A DNA stretch of 64,000 nucleotides, from contig CM070899.1 in the NCBI GenBank assembly GCA_036417435.1, positions 149,682,237 to 149,746,236 of the forward strand, read 5' to 3'. The first letter of the stretch is position 1; each line of letters opens with the position of its first letter. Below are positions 50,491-62,599 of this stretch, in pieces. This stretch comes from Inia geoffrensis (Eukaryota > Chordata > Mammalia > Artiodactyla > Iniidae). The notes below the pieces were generated by a model. The model saw only the letters and a program-made list of their open reading frames with translations, did no database searches and was not told the DNA's origin. A program made the translations under genes and the position numbers.

Positions 50491-51194
50491 CTTTTTTCTT
50501 CTTCAGCTTACACTTAACATTCAACTTCCACTATGGAGATTTATCCTAGCATAATCTATTTTCATGCTTGGCAATATTTTCTGGAGAACCTGATCACACT
50601 TTAATGTCACAAAATTATGTATATCAATTTGAACTTGTTAACTCTAGAAAAATGTCCTGTGACCCATGAGGTTCCACGTGTTATTTTTTTTCCTTCTGGA
50701 TTGAGACATTGTTGCTATTATTTCTATTACAAGTGAGCAAATGATAAATATACAGCATTTCATTGTATGAGCAATAGTCTTTACACATAAAAAGTGAGCT
50801 TTAATTAGAAATGCCATTGGAAACATGTCTCTTTAGGAGATGGATGGAGCCAGTTATTTTTCATTAAGTTTATAAATCTGGGGATGAATATCACTTTTTG
50901 CAAGAATGGGAAAGAGTTGGGCCTTCTGTTTTGTTTTTATGGATGTAAACACTGATAAAAACATTGTTCACATAAAAAGCAGATAGAAGTGGAAGGAGTT
51001 TTCTCTGGCAATGTCAGCTCTTTTCATTTCTGTTAATTATGTAGCCTCAAAAAAATTTTTTTAATGACCCATTAGCTGGCAACATGATTAAATCCTCCTT
51101 GGACCATAGCGAAAGCAAAGAATCAGAAACCCACCAGATTTGTAGAAGGGTTTCTTGCCAAGTCCTCAATTATAACCCATATTTAGATCAGTCT

Positions 51195-52030
51195 TATTGA
51201 AACTGATAGGTGTCATTTCGGGCGAGCTCCGAAAAGCCTGGTCCTTTATGTCTCAACGCAGAAAGAATTCAGCGAGAGGCAAAGTGATAGATAAGAAGTG
51301 ATTTATTAGAATGGGACGCTTATGAGGCTTACAAGCAGGCAGGCAAGAAGGTGCCACACCCGAAAACTTAGTGGGAACTTAGATTTATAATCAAAGGAAA
51401 AGGGGGGAGGAGGAAAAAACCACTTTTTTCTTCATTCTTTTTATTTTTTATTTTTTGCAATACGCGGGCCTCTCACTGTTGTGGTCTCTCCCGTTGCGGA
51501 GCACAGGCTCCAGACGCGCAGGCCCAGCAGCCATGGCTCACAGGCACAGCCGCTCCGTGGCATGTGGGATCTTCCCGGACCAGGGCACGAACCCGTGTCC
51601 CCTGCCTCGGCAGGCGGACTCTCAACCATTGTGCCACCAGGAAAGCACCTCTTCTTCATTCTTGAGTAGATGTCATGCTTCCATCATCAACTCCTCGTCC
51701 AGGTTGGGCAGGGGAATGTTTGTCCCCGCATGGTCAAGCCAGGACTTTAAAAATTATTTCAGGTCTCTGTACAATGAGCACCTTTCCATACTGAGCTCAC
51801 TGGGCAGGATGTGGGTCTCATGCCACCATTGTTTTATTGTTTTGGGGCATATCTCGTGCTTCTGTCACATGGTTTTGTGGCTAGGCAAGCCTGCTTGGTT
51901 TTGTGGTCAAGTAAACCTGCTTTCTTGAGTGATCATTAATCTTACTGTGGCCTCCCAAAGCCTCCTAAAGTTCCCTATCTATAATCCCCTAATAGGGTTT
52001 CTAAGCTGACTATTTGATTGTCCTACTCAA
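51195..52030 (-). mobile_element. Probable ERV1-type solitary LTR (minus), with nested SINE
   Basis: On the minus strand an AATAAATCACTTC polyadenylation-type signal is followed by CTCGCTGAATTCTTTCTGCG, which resembles the R-U5 part of gammaretrovirus-like LTRs. Upstream LTR-like sequence continues to about 52030. A SINE (51440-51651) splits it. No coding region remains. Confidence 0.55.
51440..51651 (-). repeat. Short-form CHR SINE nested in an LTR
   Basis: T-rich start with GCAATACGCGGGCC and CCACCAGGAAAGC end. Duplication TTCTTCATTCTT is at 51428-51439 and 51652-51663. Confidence 0.9.
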
Positions 52031-52289
52031 TCCCTATCATTATTTTTCTTCTTCCCAAGACTACTTTTATTTCCCAGGGTAATGCCACAGAGCAAGATTT
52101 AGAATGTACGTGTGTGACTTTCCTTTGTAAAGTGGGAGACAGCTGGTTACAAAAAGGGAGAGGGAGGCTGGACTCCAAGGACTCCAGGTCCATTCCCAGG
52201 TGTAGTCCCATGGGAGTTGAGGATCTGGTTACTGACTCTCTTAAAATCCTCCTTGCCCCTAGAGTTGCCTCTGACATAGTCTCCATGCC

Positions 52290-52660
52290 TGAAAACAGCT
52301 ACTCTGCATCCCCTTCCCTTCTGCTCTCTGTCCTCTCAATGTTGCCTCTGAAGGAGCTCTGGAATCTGTCCCAAGCTCCTTATCCTCTCTACCACTCTGC
52401 CCACCAGGATCTTATCCCACCTGAATGTCCACCATCACCCCAACACCCACGCCTCTTTCTCCAGGCCTGGTCCATTCCTTTCCTACTGCAGCCAGAGTGA
52501 GCTTCCCCAAACGCAAATCCGCTGGTGAAGCAGCTCTGGCTTGAATTCCTTCCAGCTCCCCCAAGCCTTCAGGAATCTGAGTAGAAAGCATTATCCCTCT
52601 AGTGGCCTTCTCCTTTGTCCTGCTTCCCTCAAATCTGTAGCCTGGTCAGAAATAGCCAGT
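52290..52660 (-). repeat. L2-like repeat (minus)
   Basis: Pyrimidine-rich L2-type wording such as CCAGAGTGAGCTTCCCCAAA. The match is diverged and ends are approximate. Confidence 0.45.
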
Positions 52661-52789
52661 TTTTGGAACGTGTACCCCTGGCCTTCTGAGTACATTTGCG
52701 ATGCCACTGCTGCTTGCACAATGGAGCTAGAAGGAATCTGCGTTGGTCTTTGTTTGGACCCTCGCTGTTTTCCCTTAATTTCTTGAAAT

Positions 52790-52912
52790 GTCAATTTCCT
52801 TAATCGTAAAACAGAAATAATAGTACACATCTCAAAGGGTTCGTCAGATTAAAGGGGTGTATTGCCTGGCACACTGTTAATGCTCACATAATAAATTCAA
52901 ACTCATTGTTAT
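52790..52912 (+). repeat. MIR 3' portion
   Basis: TCAATTTCCTTAATCGTAAA, then GCCTGGCACACTGTTAATGC, typical of MIR. Confidence 0.65.
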
Positions 52913-53339
52913 TGTTTTTTATTATTCACGTTGCACTGTTATCTGTTAACCTCTGTTACTGTGCCAAACCATGAACAACTAGAGTCCCCAGCGATTGTTC
53001 TTATTCTGTGTATCCCAATGCCGAGTCCATAGTAGGAACTTACTACTTATGAGTAAAGTATCGCAAAAGGATAACTGAAAAAGTAGCGCCGAAGGAGCAA
53101 ACCTGACTCTTAAAAATCTTTTATTTAGTGGCCATCGTGTATATTATTTCGCCGAAACCCCTCGACACCCGAGGAGGTAGGAGTTATTCCTATTCTGCAA
53201 ATGTGGGTGTGTACTCTGTAAGTCAGCCTGCCTTTAGTGGCACGGAGCTCATAGGAGCCCACATCCCGACACAGGGAGCGGGATGGATTGGACAAAAGTG
53301 GGAGCAGAAGTGGGCGGTAGGAAGCCACGATCCCCTCCA

Positions 53340-53950
53340 ACCGCTTGAAAATTTCCCGCGGGCTGGGCAGGGCTGGGCCAGCCTTGGGCACAAACCACAC
53401 CCCTCTAGGAGTCCCCGCCCCTTACGCTCCCAAGCGCCAACCCGCAGCGAGCCAGGCTCCCGGCCAATCAGAAGAGGTCTTAGGCGGGCGCTGCGGTTCC
53501 GCAAGCCAACAGGCTGGCGGCCGGAGCAGAGCTTGCCCGGGCGTGTTGGAGCTGCAGGTTCCCTGGGCGCCACGTGCTGGCGTGAGACGACTCGCTGGGC
53601 TTTCAGGTGATTTCCGGGACCATGCTGGGGATCGCGGGGTCAGGTAGGCTGGCGTGACGTGTCCCCGGCCGCAGGGCCCCGCTCGGTGTGTCTGCCCCCG
53701 GCTTGTGGCGGGGGACGCCCGGCCGGCCCGGCTCCCGGGCTCCCCGAAGTGCAGGCCTGGCCCCGGGCGCCGCCTGGCACCCATCCCGCCCTGCTCGGGG
53801 GTCTCGGACCTGAGTCGGCGGCGCTGGGCGATGGGGCTCGGCCTGGTGGGCGTCTGCCCGGCTGCCGCGACCAGTGAGTGACCAATGCCTCAGTCCTTCC
53901 CTGGGTGAGGCCGGGCTCCCACACGTCACTCCTCGGAACGCCGGCGCCGG
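53340..53950 (+). promoter_or_regulatory. AEN: AEN CpG-island promoter and untranslated exon 1
   Basis: A CpG-rich block lies 5 kb upstream of the first AEN coding exon. It has a CCAAT box (CCAATCAG, 53464-53471), a p53-like site (53529-53548) and a CACGTG E-box (53571-53576). Possible exon 1 donors are TTTCAG|GTGATT (53607), GTCAG|GTAGGC (53644) and ACCA|GTGAGT (53874). The start site probably lies between about 53500 and 53600. Intron 1 then runs to 58724. Which donor is used cannot be read from the sequence. Confidence 0.75.
53529..53548 (+). promoter_or_regulatory. Candidate p53 response element in the AEN promoter
   Basis: GAGCTTGCCC is a perfect RRRCWWGYYY half-site. It abuts GGGCGTGTTG, which has two mismatches, with no spacer. 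AEN is an established p53 target, so a site near its start is expected. Confidence 0.6.
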
Positions 53951-55019
53951 GGGAGATCGTGCAGGGCTCTCCTCTGACTGTTCTCGTCTTGTGAAATTTT
54001 TAGTAGCACAGGGGATCTTATCGAGCCAGCTTTTCTCAAATTAGGGCGATTATTAGTATCATGGCAAGGGGGTGAGGCCGCGCCCTCTTTGAAATACAGA
54101 TTCCAGGCCCCGTTTCCCCAAATGGCAGTTACGAAGGTGTGGGGAGTAGGCCTGGAAATCAGCCTTTTAAACAGACGTTTAAACAGACTAGGTTGGGGAA
54201 GCCCCTAACCCTAGTTCAGTGCCGGATTTCATAAACCCTCGTTTTAAGTTAGGAGACAGTGCCTTGGTCCAGTTGATCTAGCTCTTTAGGGCCAGAGCAG
54301 GGTCTAGAACTGCCCACCTTCCTGATCAGCCAGCAGGTTGGTGGCCCTGAGGCCACTGGGAATTCTGACTTCGAGGTTCCTTTGGGTCTTTGCCCAAAGA
54401 CCTGGTGGCTGCTGATTCAAAGTGCTGGCTCTGGGCTGGAGAGAAATTTGTTTGCCTCACTGAAATACTTTTATTTGAGCAAAACTTCTCCTGAGCTTCC
54501 CTGAGTTCCATGTGGGAGCCCAGGTTGAGGAAGGTGTCCCCTTGATGATTAATTGTTGGTTCTGACATGTCAGCTAGGTCAGGGCATGTAGAGAACTGCT
54601 TACATCTCTTGCAGCACAGGGCCAGGGCCACAGAGACCTTTTTTCTCAGGGATCCTCATTTCTGGCTTCTTTGAAACCTTGCCAACAGTGTTAGGGAGGC
54701 CACTGACCCTTGTCCTGGCCTCAGCTCCTGACCTGTAGGGTCCTTCGCCGTCTCAGAGAAGGGAAAGGGCCCTCCTCCCCTACAAAAGTCAGTTATTAGT
54801 GGGTCTCTTGTCTTAGGCCTCCCCATTACTGGGCTGAGACAAACTGAGGTTCTGTATTTATCAGCCTTAATATGTGACTTGTCAATATGAGAAAGTTGAT
54901 TACAGTTAAGAGCCCTTTTTAAAAGGAGACTTCTTGGGGAAGGGGTAAGCAAGCAGAGGGAGGATAAGTCAGGATGGGTCACCGTGCCTCCCCCTGGCCC
55001 AGGCATCACCAAATGGCAG

Positions 55020-55420
55020 TTCATCTCCCCTCCCATTTCTCTCAGCCTCTGCTGCTATTGCTCAGATTCGTATGTTCTCCAGGTCTCTTCCTATATGGCA
55101 GTTGTGATCCCGCTCACGCTAAAACTCTAGGGAGATTGGTTCCCATCCACCTCTGGATTAAGCCCAAACTTTTACCACTCTCCAGGAACAGTTCTTTCTC
55201 ACTGTCCACACTGCACCCGTCTCCTCTCGCCTTACCTCCTTGCTTTCCAATTGCTGCACCAAACTCCTTGCTTTCCCACAATGGATGTGCTTTGCCTCCT
55301 GGACTTCGTGTCTGTGTTTTTTTCTGTCTGGTTGCCCTTCCCTTCCTGGGCTCCCTGGTAGTCCTTTCTGAAACCCTTCAAAGTGTCCACTCCACTGCCA
55401 GGGCTTTCCTAACCTAGCGC
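55020..55420 (-). repeat. L2-like repeat in AEN intron 1 (minus)
   Basis: Pyrimidine-rich L2 antisense wording: ACCTCTGGATTAAGCCCAAA, then CCCTTCCTGGGCTCCCTGG. The open frame at 54974-55417 lies in it and has no protein features. Confidence 0.5.
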
Positions 55421-56533
55421 TTCTGCTTTTTAAATACCTGGCCTGGTGACTCAGGCATGGGTCCTTTGTCCATTGCTCCCATCCTGAGCACACTCTTGTA
55501 AGTTCCTGACTATCTCTCTTCGGACCAGACCAGAGTTCCCTGAGGATGTGGTCACTTCCAGCTCTGTAGTCGCCACAGTCTGGCAGATAGCAGGCCTGGT
55601 GTCAGCTTCTGGAGAGTATCCGCTCCATGCCAGGTTCCGGGCTGGCTGTAGGGGAAGGGACAGAGACAAACAAAGCTCTCTACCTGCCTTCAGAGTGCTC
55701 TGAGGTAGGCTGTATGTAACTATTGACTTTGAAGAGTGCAGTAAATTTTCTGATTGTGCTGCCAGAGCAGAGAGGGGCGAACTTCTTTGCTCCCCAGTTA
55801 GACTGTAATTGCCTGGGGTCAGGGCTACTGTGCCATATTTCAGTGACCTCCGTAGGTGCCTTTGGAGCTCCCTCACTTGACCCGCTGAGACCAGTATAGG
55901 GACATCACCTTGGGGTAGGAAAAGCCACCAGAGTGTGATGGGCTTCCCAGAGTGCAGGCAGAAGGTGGAGTGGTAAAAAGCGGACAGGGGCAGTTCCTCC
56001 ATCCAGGCCTACCTTGTGCCTTACGCCCAAATGGCATCAGGCTGAAGGTGGGCCCCTCTTCCTCAGCCCTGGGGTACTTTTTTCAGGGCTTTGCCCCTAA
56101 TATGTCCACTGATTCCTCTCCCTTCTACCTGGAGGGCTACAGTTCCACGTTCACGCAGACTTAACCTCTTCAGCCTGTCCTGCTTCCCTGGCACTTCTCA
56201 CGCAGCCCTTCACATGCCTTGTGCTCCGTTTCTGTCTCTGCAGTGACTCAACTCTTGGAGTCCAGGATCTTTCTTTGTAACTGTCTGCGCAGCTGTTGCC
56301 ACAGTTGGGACCCCAGAGGCCTCAGTGTGACATTGGCCTGTGCAACCCGGAGGATTGTTCCAGAAGGGCTTCCTGGAGGATGTAGAAAGGGTAGGGGGGA
56401 CGTGAGTGGGAAGGGATGCAGGAGGAAGGCTTGTGGGTTGGGAGTCCAGGCTGAGGCAGCTCTGGCCTGGGAAGAACTGGTTACCAACCATGAGCAAGGA
56501 TCTTCACTTCTGGGGGAAAGGGAGCATATAATA

Positions 56534-56956
56534 CAAGCCAGGAGGGAATTCCCCGGTGATCCAGTGGTTAGGACTCGGCGCTTCCACTGCCATGGCCTGG
56601 GTTCAATCCCTGGTTGGGGAACTAAGATCCCGCAAGCCGGGTGGCCATAAATGAATGAATGGATGGATGGATGGCCTGGATTCAATCCCTGGTTGGGGAA
56701 CTAAGGTCCCGCAAGCCGCGTGACCAAAAATGAGTGAATGAATGATTGAATAAATAAAATAAAAAAGCAAATTATTAAAAAGGCAAAAGGGACTTCCCTG
56801 GCAGTCCAGTGGTTAAGACTCCGTGCTTCCAATGCAGGGTGTACGGGTTTGATCCCTGGTTGGGGAACTTAGATCCCACATGCCACTCAGCCAAAATAAA
56901 TAAATAAATAAAAGGCAAACAATAAAAAGATAAAGTCCTTTAAAATAAATAAATAA

Positions 56957-56997
<41 letters not shown>
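56534..56997 (+). repeat. Compound SINE array in AEN intron 1 between 14-bp direct repeats
   Basis: GGGAGCATATAATA occurs at 56520-56533 and again at 56998-57011. Between them are a CHR SINE (from 56544), a partial tandem copy of its right half (56592 to about 56662 and 56671 to about 56744), a second short SINE (56789 to about 56909) and an AT tract (56961-56994). The second SINE has its own flanks, AAAAGGCAAA at 56778-56787 and 56910-56919. This indicates a SINE inserted in the tail of an earlier one. Confidence 0.8.
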
Positions 56998-57329
56998 GGG
57001 AGCATATAATATATGCAGTTTAATGGGGATTTGGCCACAATCCAAATATACACTAACCAAGGGAAACTTGGGACATGACACTGCTGACTCCACAGGAAAT
57101 CCCTTTGTGCGTATTAAGAATACTTGTTTCAGGAGTTAAGGATGAGCAGCTAAATTTTATCCAGATGTACTAGGAAATAGCATTTTCATGAATACAGATG
57201 CAACTAAAATTGGTCACCTATAAAGATTTTAAAGGCTACATCAAGGTATATAGTCTTGACTAAAGACAGATTAATGAACCAAATGACTGTAATAATTAGT
57301 ATTCTTAATAATAGGGTGGGGGAGGGAAG

Positions 57330-57575
57330 GATTGGGAGTTTGGGATTAGTAGATGCAAACTATTTTGTATAGCATGGGTAAACAACAAGGTCCTACTATA
57401 TAGCACAGGGAACTATATTCAATATCCTGTGATAAACCATAATGGAAAAGACTGAAAAAGAATGTATATATACGTGTAACTGAGTCCCTTTGCTGTACAG
57501 CAGAAATTAACAACATTGTAAATAAACTGTACTTCAATAGAATTTAAAAAAAATAAAGCATAATAATTTAAAAAA
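57330..57575 (+). mobile_element. Cetartiodactyl L1 3' end
   Basis: GGGATTAGTAGATGCAAACT, GCACAGGGAACTATATTCAA and TTTGCTGTACAGCAGAAATT are the L1 3' UTR. It ends in an A-rich tail. Confidence 0.85.
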
Positions 57576-58344
57576 ATATATGCAGATCCTAGCACACACG
57601 GATTGTGCCTTTTCCTCTTCACACGGGAAGGGTAGTAGGGCCATTTTACGTGCAAAGAACCTGAAGCTCAGTGGTTAGGTAACTTATACAGAGCTGAGTT
57701 AGCCCCTGCTCTGTCTACTTCAAAGTGCTGGTTTTCTGGTGTGTTCAAAACATACTGGCTGACTTAGTACAGCAAACAAGATGAGGTTTTCCAGGGTACA
57801 TCCTTCACTGTTGGGAGGATGCCGGCCTTATTGCATGGGATTTGCAAACCCATGTGAACAACAAATATTTCCTGTGGCAGGTGGTGTGTGACAGCATCTG
57901 TTTACAACCCAGCGTTCAGGGATGGAGAGCTTGTGGGAGGTACCACAGAAATCTGCAGCACTATAGGTCAGGGCTTTTTCTGTTTCTCTTTTAGAGTTGA
58001 GCTGGTTTACCAGCACACCAGTGCCTGTAGGCTTCAGTGATTAAACTACATGTCCAACTGTATTTAAATGTTTGTAGACAGTGTTGTGATGAGTGAATTA
58101 GAAGAAAGGCATTTGATAGATTACATCATTTTAGTTAACACATACCAAAAATACAACGATTGTGGGCTTCCTATGAAATATTTTCTCCAGGTTTTGCTGT
58201 GGGTATTGCGTTCACGTTTCATAAAGTTTTTGTTTTTGTTTTTTTTAAAATAGGACATCATATATATGCCGTTTCTGTAACCTTTATTTTCTCATAGCCG
58301 TACCTCTAAAATGTTGTGATGCTAATGGTATTGGAGGTAAGCTA

Positions 58345-58520
58345 TGGCTTGGAGGTTGAGAGCATGGATTCTGGGTTCACATCAGCCTTTGTGTATTAAT
58401 TGGGCAAGTTACTTAACCTCTGTGCCTCAGTTTTTGTACCTGTAATATGAGGATAATAATGCTTTGTTCAAGTTGTTGAGAAGATTGAGTGATTCCATGT
58501 AAAGTACTTAAAACAGTGGT
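58345..58520 (+). repeat. MIR element just upstream of AEN exon 2
   Basis: TTGAGAGCATGGATTCTGGG, CAAGTTACTTAACCTCTGTG and CCTGTAATATGAGGATAATA lie in full MIR order. Confidence 0.85.
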
Positions 58521-58788
58521 TTTGCAGGTGGTATTGATTGTAATTGAGTGCAATTATTATTAAAATAGGTCCTTGACTCCACCTGGGATGCTGAGACAAA
58601 GTGTAGGGCTCTGGGGCAGCCTGGCAGTAGAGCACTGCAGGGAGGGAGGAAGAGAGATGGAGGGGCAGGGCTGGCCTAGGACACTCCTCACCCAGCCCCT
58701 CTGCCCTATGTGTTCTCTCCTCAGGCTGCTGCCCTGTAGGCAGATTACCTCCCAGACCTCCCTTGCCCTGAGCGGTGAGCTGATTGGG

Positions 58789-59301
58789 ATGGTGGCCCGG
58801 GAAGCTCCTGAGTCTGCCCAGTGCCTGTGCCCTTCCCTGGCCAGCCTGAATGCCAGGGATGTGCTTCGGAGGAAACACAAGAGGAAGAGCCGACAGCACC
58901 AGCGGTTCATGGCCCGGAAGGCCTTGCTGCAGGAGTATGGGTTGCAGAGCACCCCCCCAGAGCCAGGATCCTCCCCAGGCACCGAAGCCGCCAGCAGTGT
59001 GAGGCAGCGTCCAAGGGCTGAATCTGGAGGTGCCCCAGGCAGCAGAAAGCCCACCCCCAGAGAATCTGCTGGGCCCTTGCCCAGCAAGTGCGTGGCTATC
59101 GACTGTGAGATGGTGGGCACGGGACCCCGAGGGCGGGTGAGTGAGCTGGCCCGCTGCTCCGTGGTGAGTTACCACGGCGAGGTCCTCTACGACAAGTACA
59201 TCCAGCCTGAGATGCCCATCGTGGACTACCGCACTCGCTGGAGCGGCATCACCAGGCAGCACATGCGCAAGGCCATCCCCTTCCAGGTGGCTCAGAAAGA
59301 G
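58789..59301 (+). CDS. AEN: AEN coding exon 2 (residues 1-171)
   Basis: AEN (apoptosis-enhancing nuclease, ISG20L1) is a p53-induced 3'-5' exonuclease of the nucleus and nucleolus. It digests DNA and RNA and promotes apoptosis. The exon begins at 58725 after a strong acceptor (TTCTCTCCTCAG), and the ATG at 58789 was chosen because [17 protein letters not shown] matches the human N-terminus. Residues 27-39 form a basic nucleolar-type signal ([13 protein letters not shown]). The exonuclease domain begins at about residue 100, with motif [11 protein letters not shown] giving catalytic D105 and E107. The linker before it is about nine residues shorter than the human one by my memory. The exon ends at QKE in phase 0 with a GTGAGG donor. 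No stop or frameshift is present. Confidence 0.97.
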
Positions 59302-61677
59302 GTGAGGGCAGGGCTGGGGGCTTGGGGTCAGTGTGATGGGCTGGGAAGAGCAGCCCCGGGCCTGAGTCAACACTTAGCCACTAGAAGCGAGAGACCATTG
59401 GGAAGTTACTTAACTTCTCCAAACAGTGGGTTTCCTCTCCATAGAAAAGGGTGAATAGAAATCCTGCCCTACCTGCGTGGAAGGGGTGCTGGGGTGTCCC
59501 ACGTGATAGTGTTTATGGAGAGGCCGCGCCAACTGTAAGATGCGAAACAGCTTCTTTTCTGTTACGAAAGAACTGTGCGTCTGCCTAAAATTTGTAAGGC
59601 CCACAGTGCTGTCACCTTCAGGTGTTAAATGTTTTGGTATTTGTTTAATGTTAGTTTTTAGTTGCTTTGAAAAAAATTAGTGTTGGGACCACACTGACAT
59701 GCCAGGAATTCCCAAACGTCCTCGAGCGTAGGAAACACCTAAATGCTTATGGATGATCTTGGATCCTTGTCCTCAGATCCCTCCATAGAGATTCTGATCC
59801 TGCAGGTTTCTAGGCCTTGGGAGGGCTCTGATGTGTGTGTTCCTAAAAACCGTCATGCTGTGTAAACTTGCACGATAAAAACCCCAGAGCTGATGGGGAA
59901 AAGGGGTCAGGGACACAATGTCCCAAAAACTTCATTAATGACACCCCAAAAATAAAAAGACAGAAACCTAATAACAGTGGGAGCACAGTTTTGCACAGGT
60001 TGAGTGGTTGAGAAATGCATAACTACGGCACTCTGCCTTGAAAAGACCTGGAGTGCTCGGGGAAGTGGGTGTCAGTGGGGTGGTGGCTCGCACTGTGGGA
60101 GGGGTTGAGGGAATTACCTGAAGTCGGGAAGTGGGAAGCCAGGTGCGGGCAGCACGCTGGTGAACTGCGCTGGCTGGTAGACTTGCAAGGCGTGGGTGCT
60201 TTCTGGATTCCCCAGTGGCTCTGCTCAGCTAGGTGAGATTTCTGCATTCACTTTTGCCCTTCTGTTTCTTAAGGGCGAAATTTGCATTATTCTCAAGTCA
60301 CATCCTAATATATCAACCGTGTTGGAACATTTTGCATTTTCAAACCAAGCATTGTAGCAGAACTACTTAACATTTCTGGTTTATTCTTGGGATGAGATGC
60401 ATTTAGGAAATACTAATATAAGTCATCTTGTGTCTTCCTTTTTCACATAAGATACACCCTAAGGATTTCTTTCAGAAGGTTATTTATCAAGCAGGTTGAT
60501 CAGGAATAGAAGCAGCAGGAAGGGTGGTAGGTGGTGAACCCTCCAGCTCCCCCTTGCTTCCCTTAGCCTGCCAAGAGCTGGACCACATTGGATCTGCCTG
60601 GACTCGGAGCCAGTGTAGAGTGTGCTGGGTGCCTTCCCACCGCGTGGCTTGTGTGTGTGTGTGTGTGTGTGTGTGTTATGGGGTGGTGGTGACTAGAGTG
60701 GGGTGGCCTGTCCCTACCACTAAAGTCTAAATGCACCTTATCCATATGCCGTGAAGGCTGAGTTTAGCAATAAACCACGCGTCACCAGCAGAGGCAGCTG
60801 TGGGAGGCTGGTGGCGGGTGATAAGGAGATGCCCGTGGCCCTGGACATGGCCTCCCTAGGGCCTGAGGAGGGTGGGAGGCAGGAAAGAGAGGCGCGCATT
60901 GTGTAGCTGGTGAGAGCTGAGCCAGAGAGCATGTTTTGAGGGTGAGAAGCGGGAGTCCTGTACAGCAGAGGGGCAAAGGGATAGAATCCTGAAGATAAGG
61001 ACTGTTCCATTAATGCTGTAAAAGCTGCCGTTGGTGATACGTCTCCAGTGCCTGGCACAGTCCTGGGACTTCACCTTGACATCCTCCTGTGTACTGAGCT
61101 GGCACAGCGCATCACTAGTCCAGGCAGACATGGTTCCTCCATGTTACCATGAGCTCACAGTGGGGGGCAGCCGGACAGGCCACGCGGAGCTGAATGTGTG
61201 CTTAGAAAATGTGAATCCCCCGAAGGGGAGAACAGCGGGGGTCCTGATGGCGTTGGGGGAGGCCTGCTGATGTGTAAGCTGAGACCTGCCATGAGAGGAG
61301 TTGGTGGGGGTGGGGGGTGCCAGGGGGCTGGCAAGGTCTTCCCAGCTGAGAGAGAAGAGCCTGTGCCGGCAGGAAAGAGTGCTTGTATTGGGTCACTTAC
61401 CCATCCAAGAGCCCCTTAATGCTCACTACCACCCCACCAATGCCGTCGCCAGCTTTCCTGTTTTGCAGGTGTGGGGGAAGCTTAAGCGGCCCCCTGATTA
61501 TAGCAAGTAGTGAGGGTCTGGATTCAAACTCGGGGCAACTTGGTTGACAGTGGAGCCTGTGGTCGCTCCTCTGCGCTGCCTCACTCCAGAGGGGGTCCCT
61601 GCACCCACTGGTCAGGGTGTCAGGATGTGTCTTGTGCCCGCCTGACGGTGGGGCCTTCCCGACTCCTCTGCTCACAG
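59302..61677 (+). other. AEN: AEN intron 2
   Basis: A 2.4-kb intron from GTGAGG to GCTCACAG. It carries a MIR trace near 59385-59435 and a GT tract at 60651-60676. No other gene was recognised. Confidence 0.85.
60651..60676 (+). repeat. GT microsatellite in AEN intron 2
   Basis: About 13 GT units, probably variable. Confidence 0.95.
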
Positions 61678-61878
61678 ATCCTCAAGCTCCTGAAGGGCAA
61701 GGTGTTGGTGGGGCACGCCCTGCATAATGACTTCCAGGCCCTCAAGTACATCCACCCTCGGGGCCAGACCCGGGACACCACTTATGTCCCCAGCCTCCTC
61801 AGCCAGCCCAGCCTCCACGCCCGGACCCGCGTCTCTCTCAAGGACCTGGCCCTGCAGCTGCTGCACAAGAAAATCCAG
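61678..61878 (+). CDS. AEN: AEN coding exon 3 (residues 172-238)
   Basis: The exon begins after CTGCTCACAG and ends with KKIQ before GTGCGT, in phase 0 at both ends (201 nt). It encodes [19 protein letters not shown], with exonuclease motif II aspartate D189, and then [17 protein letters not shown], a helix of the DEDDh fold. The frame is uninterrupted. Confidence 0.97.
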
Positions 61879-62245
61879 GTGCGTGGTGCAGGGGGGCTGG
61901 GGGAGTGAGAGGGCCTGGCCTCCATGCTGGTCTGGCCACGGACAGGCCGTGGGCTATGCCTCCATCCTGCCAGTCCCAGTCCTGGGGCTCCCGCATGTCC
62001 ACACAGCCCTGGGTTTTTTCTCTCCATCACCCTCCTTCCCCAGTGCTTTGTGACAGCCAGCCACACCCTCCCGGGCTGCCGTCTTTCAGATCTGTCTCCC
62101 ACCCTGTTCCTGGCTCTGTCCCCACGCTTGCACGTAGAACCCCATCTCCTGCAGCCTTCGGTCAGGGGCAGCTGATCACTCTTGCTCCTCCTGTGCTTCA
62201 CATTCGTAATTCCATCTGCTCCTCAAGGCTTTGAAGCATGGGTTT

Positions 62246-62599
62246 TTTTTTTTTTAATAAATTTACTTATTTATTTATTTTAGGCTGCATTGGGTCTTCG
62301 TTGCTGGGCGCGGGCTTTCTCTAGCTGCAGAGCAGGGGCTACTCTTCATTGCGGTGCGCAGGCTTCTCATTGCGGTGGCTTCTCTTGTGGAGCACAGGCT
62401 GTAGGCACACGGGCTTCAGTAGTTGTGGCATGCAGGCTCAGTAGTTGTGGTTCGTGGGATCTAGAGCTCAGGCTCAGTAGTTGTGGTACACGGGCTTAGT
62501 TGCTCCGTGGCATGTGGGAATCTTCCCTGACCAGGGCTTGAACCCGTGTCCCCTGTGTTAGCAGGCGGATTCTTAACCACTGTGCCACCAGGGAAGCCC
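62246..62599 (-). repeat. Long-form CHR SINE in AEN intron 3 (minus)
   Basis: T/A-rich start, GGCTGCATTGGGTCTTCG, and CCAGGGAAGCCC end. The flanks TTTGAAGCATGGGTT (left) and CTGAAGCAGGGATTT (right) look like an imperfect target duplication. It lies 236 bp before exon 4. Confidence 0.88.
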
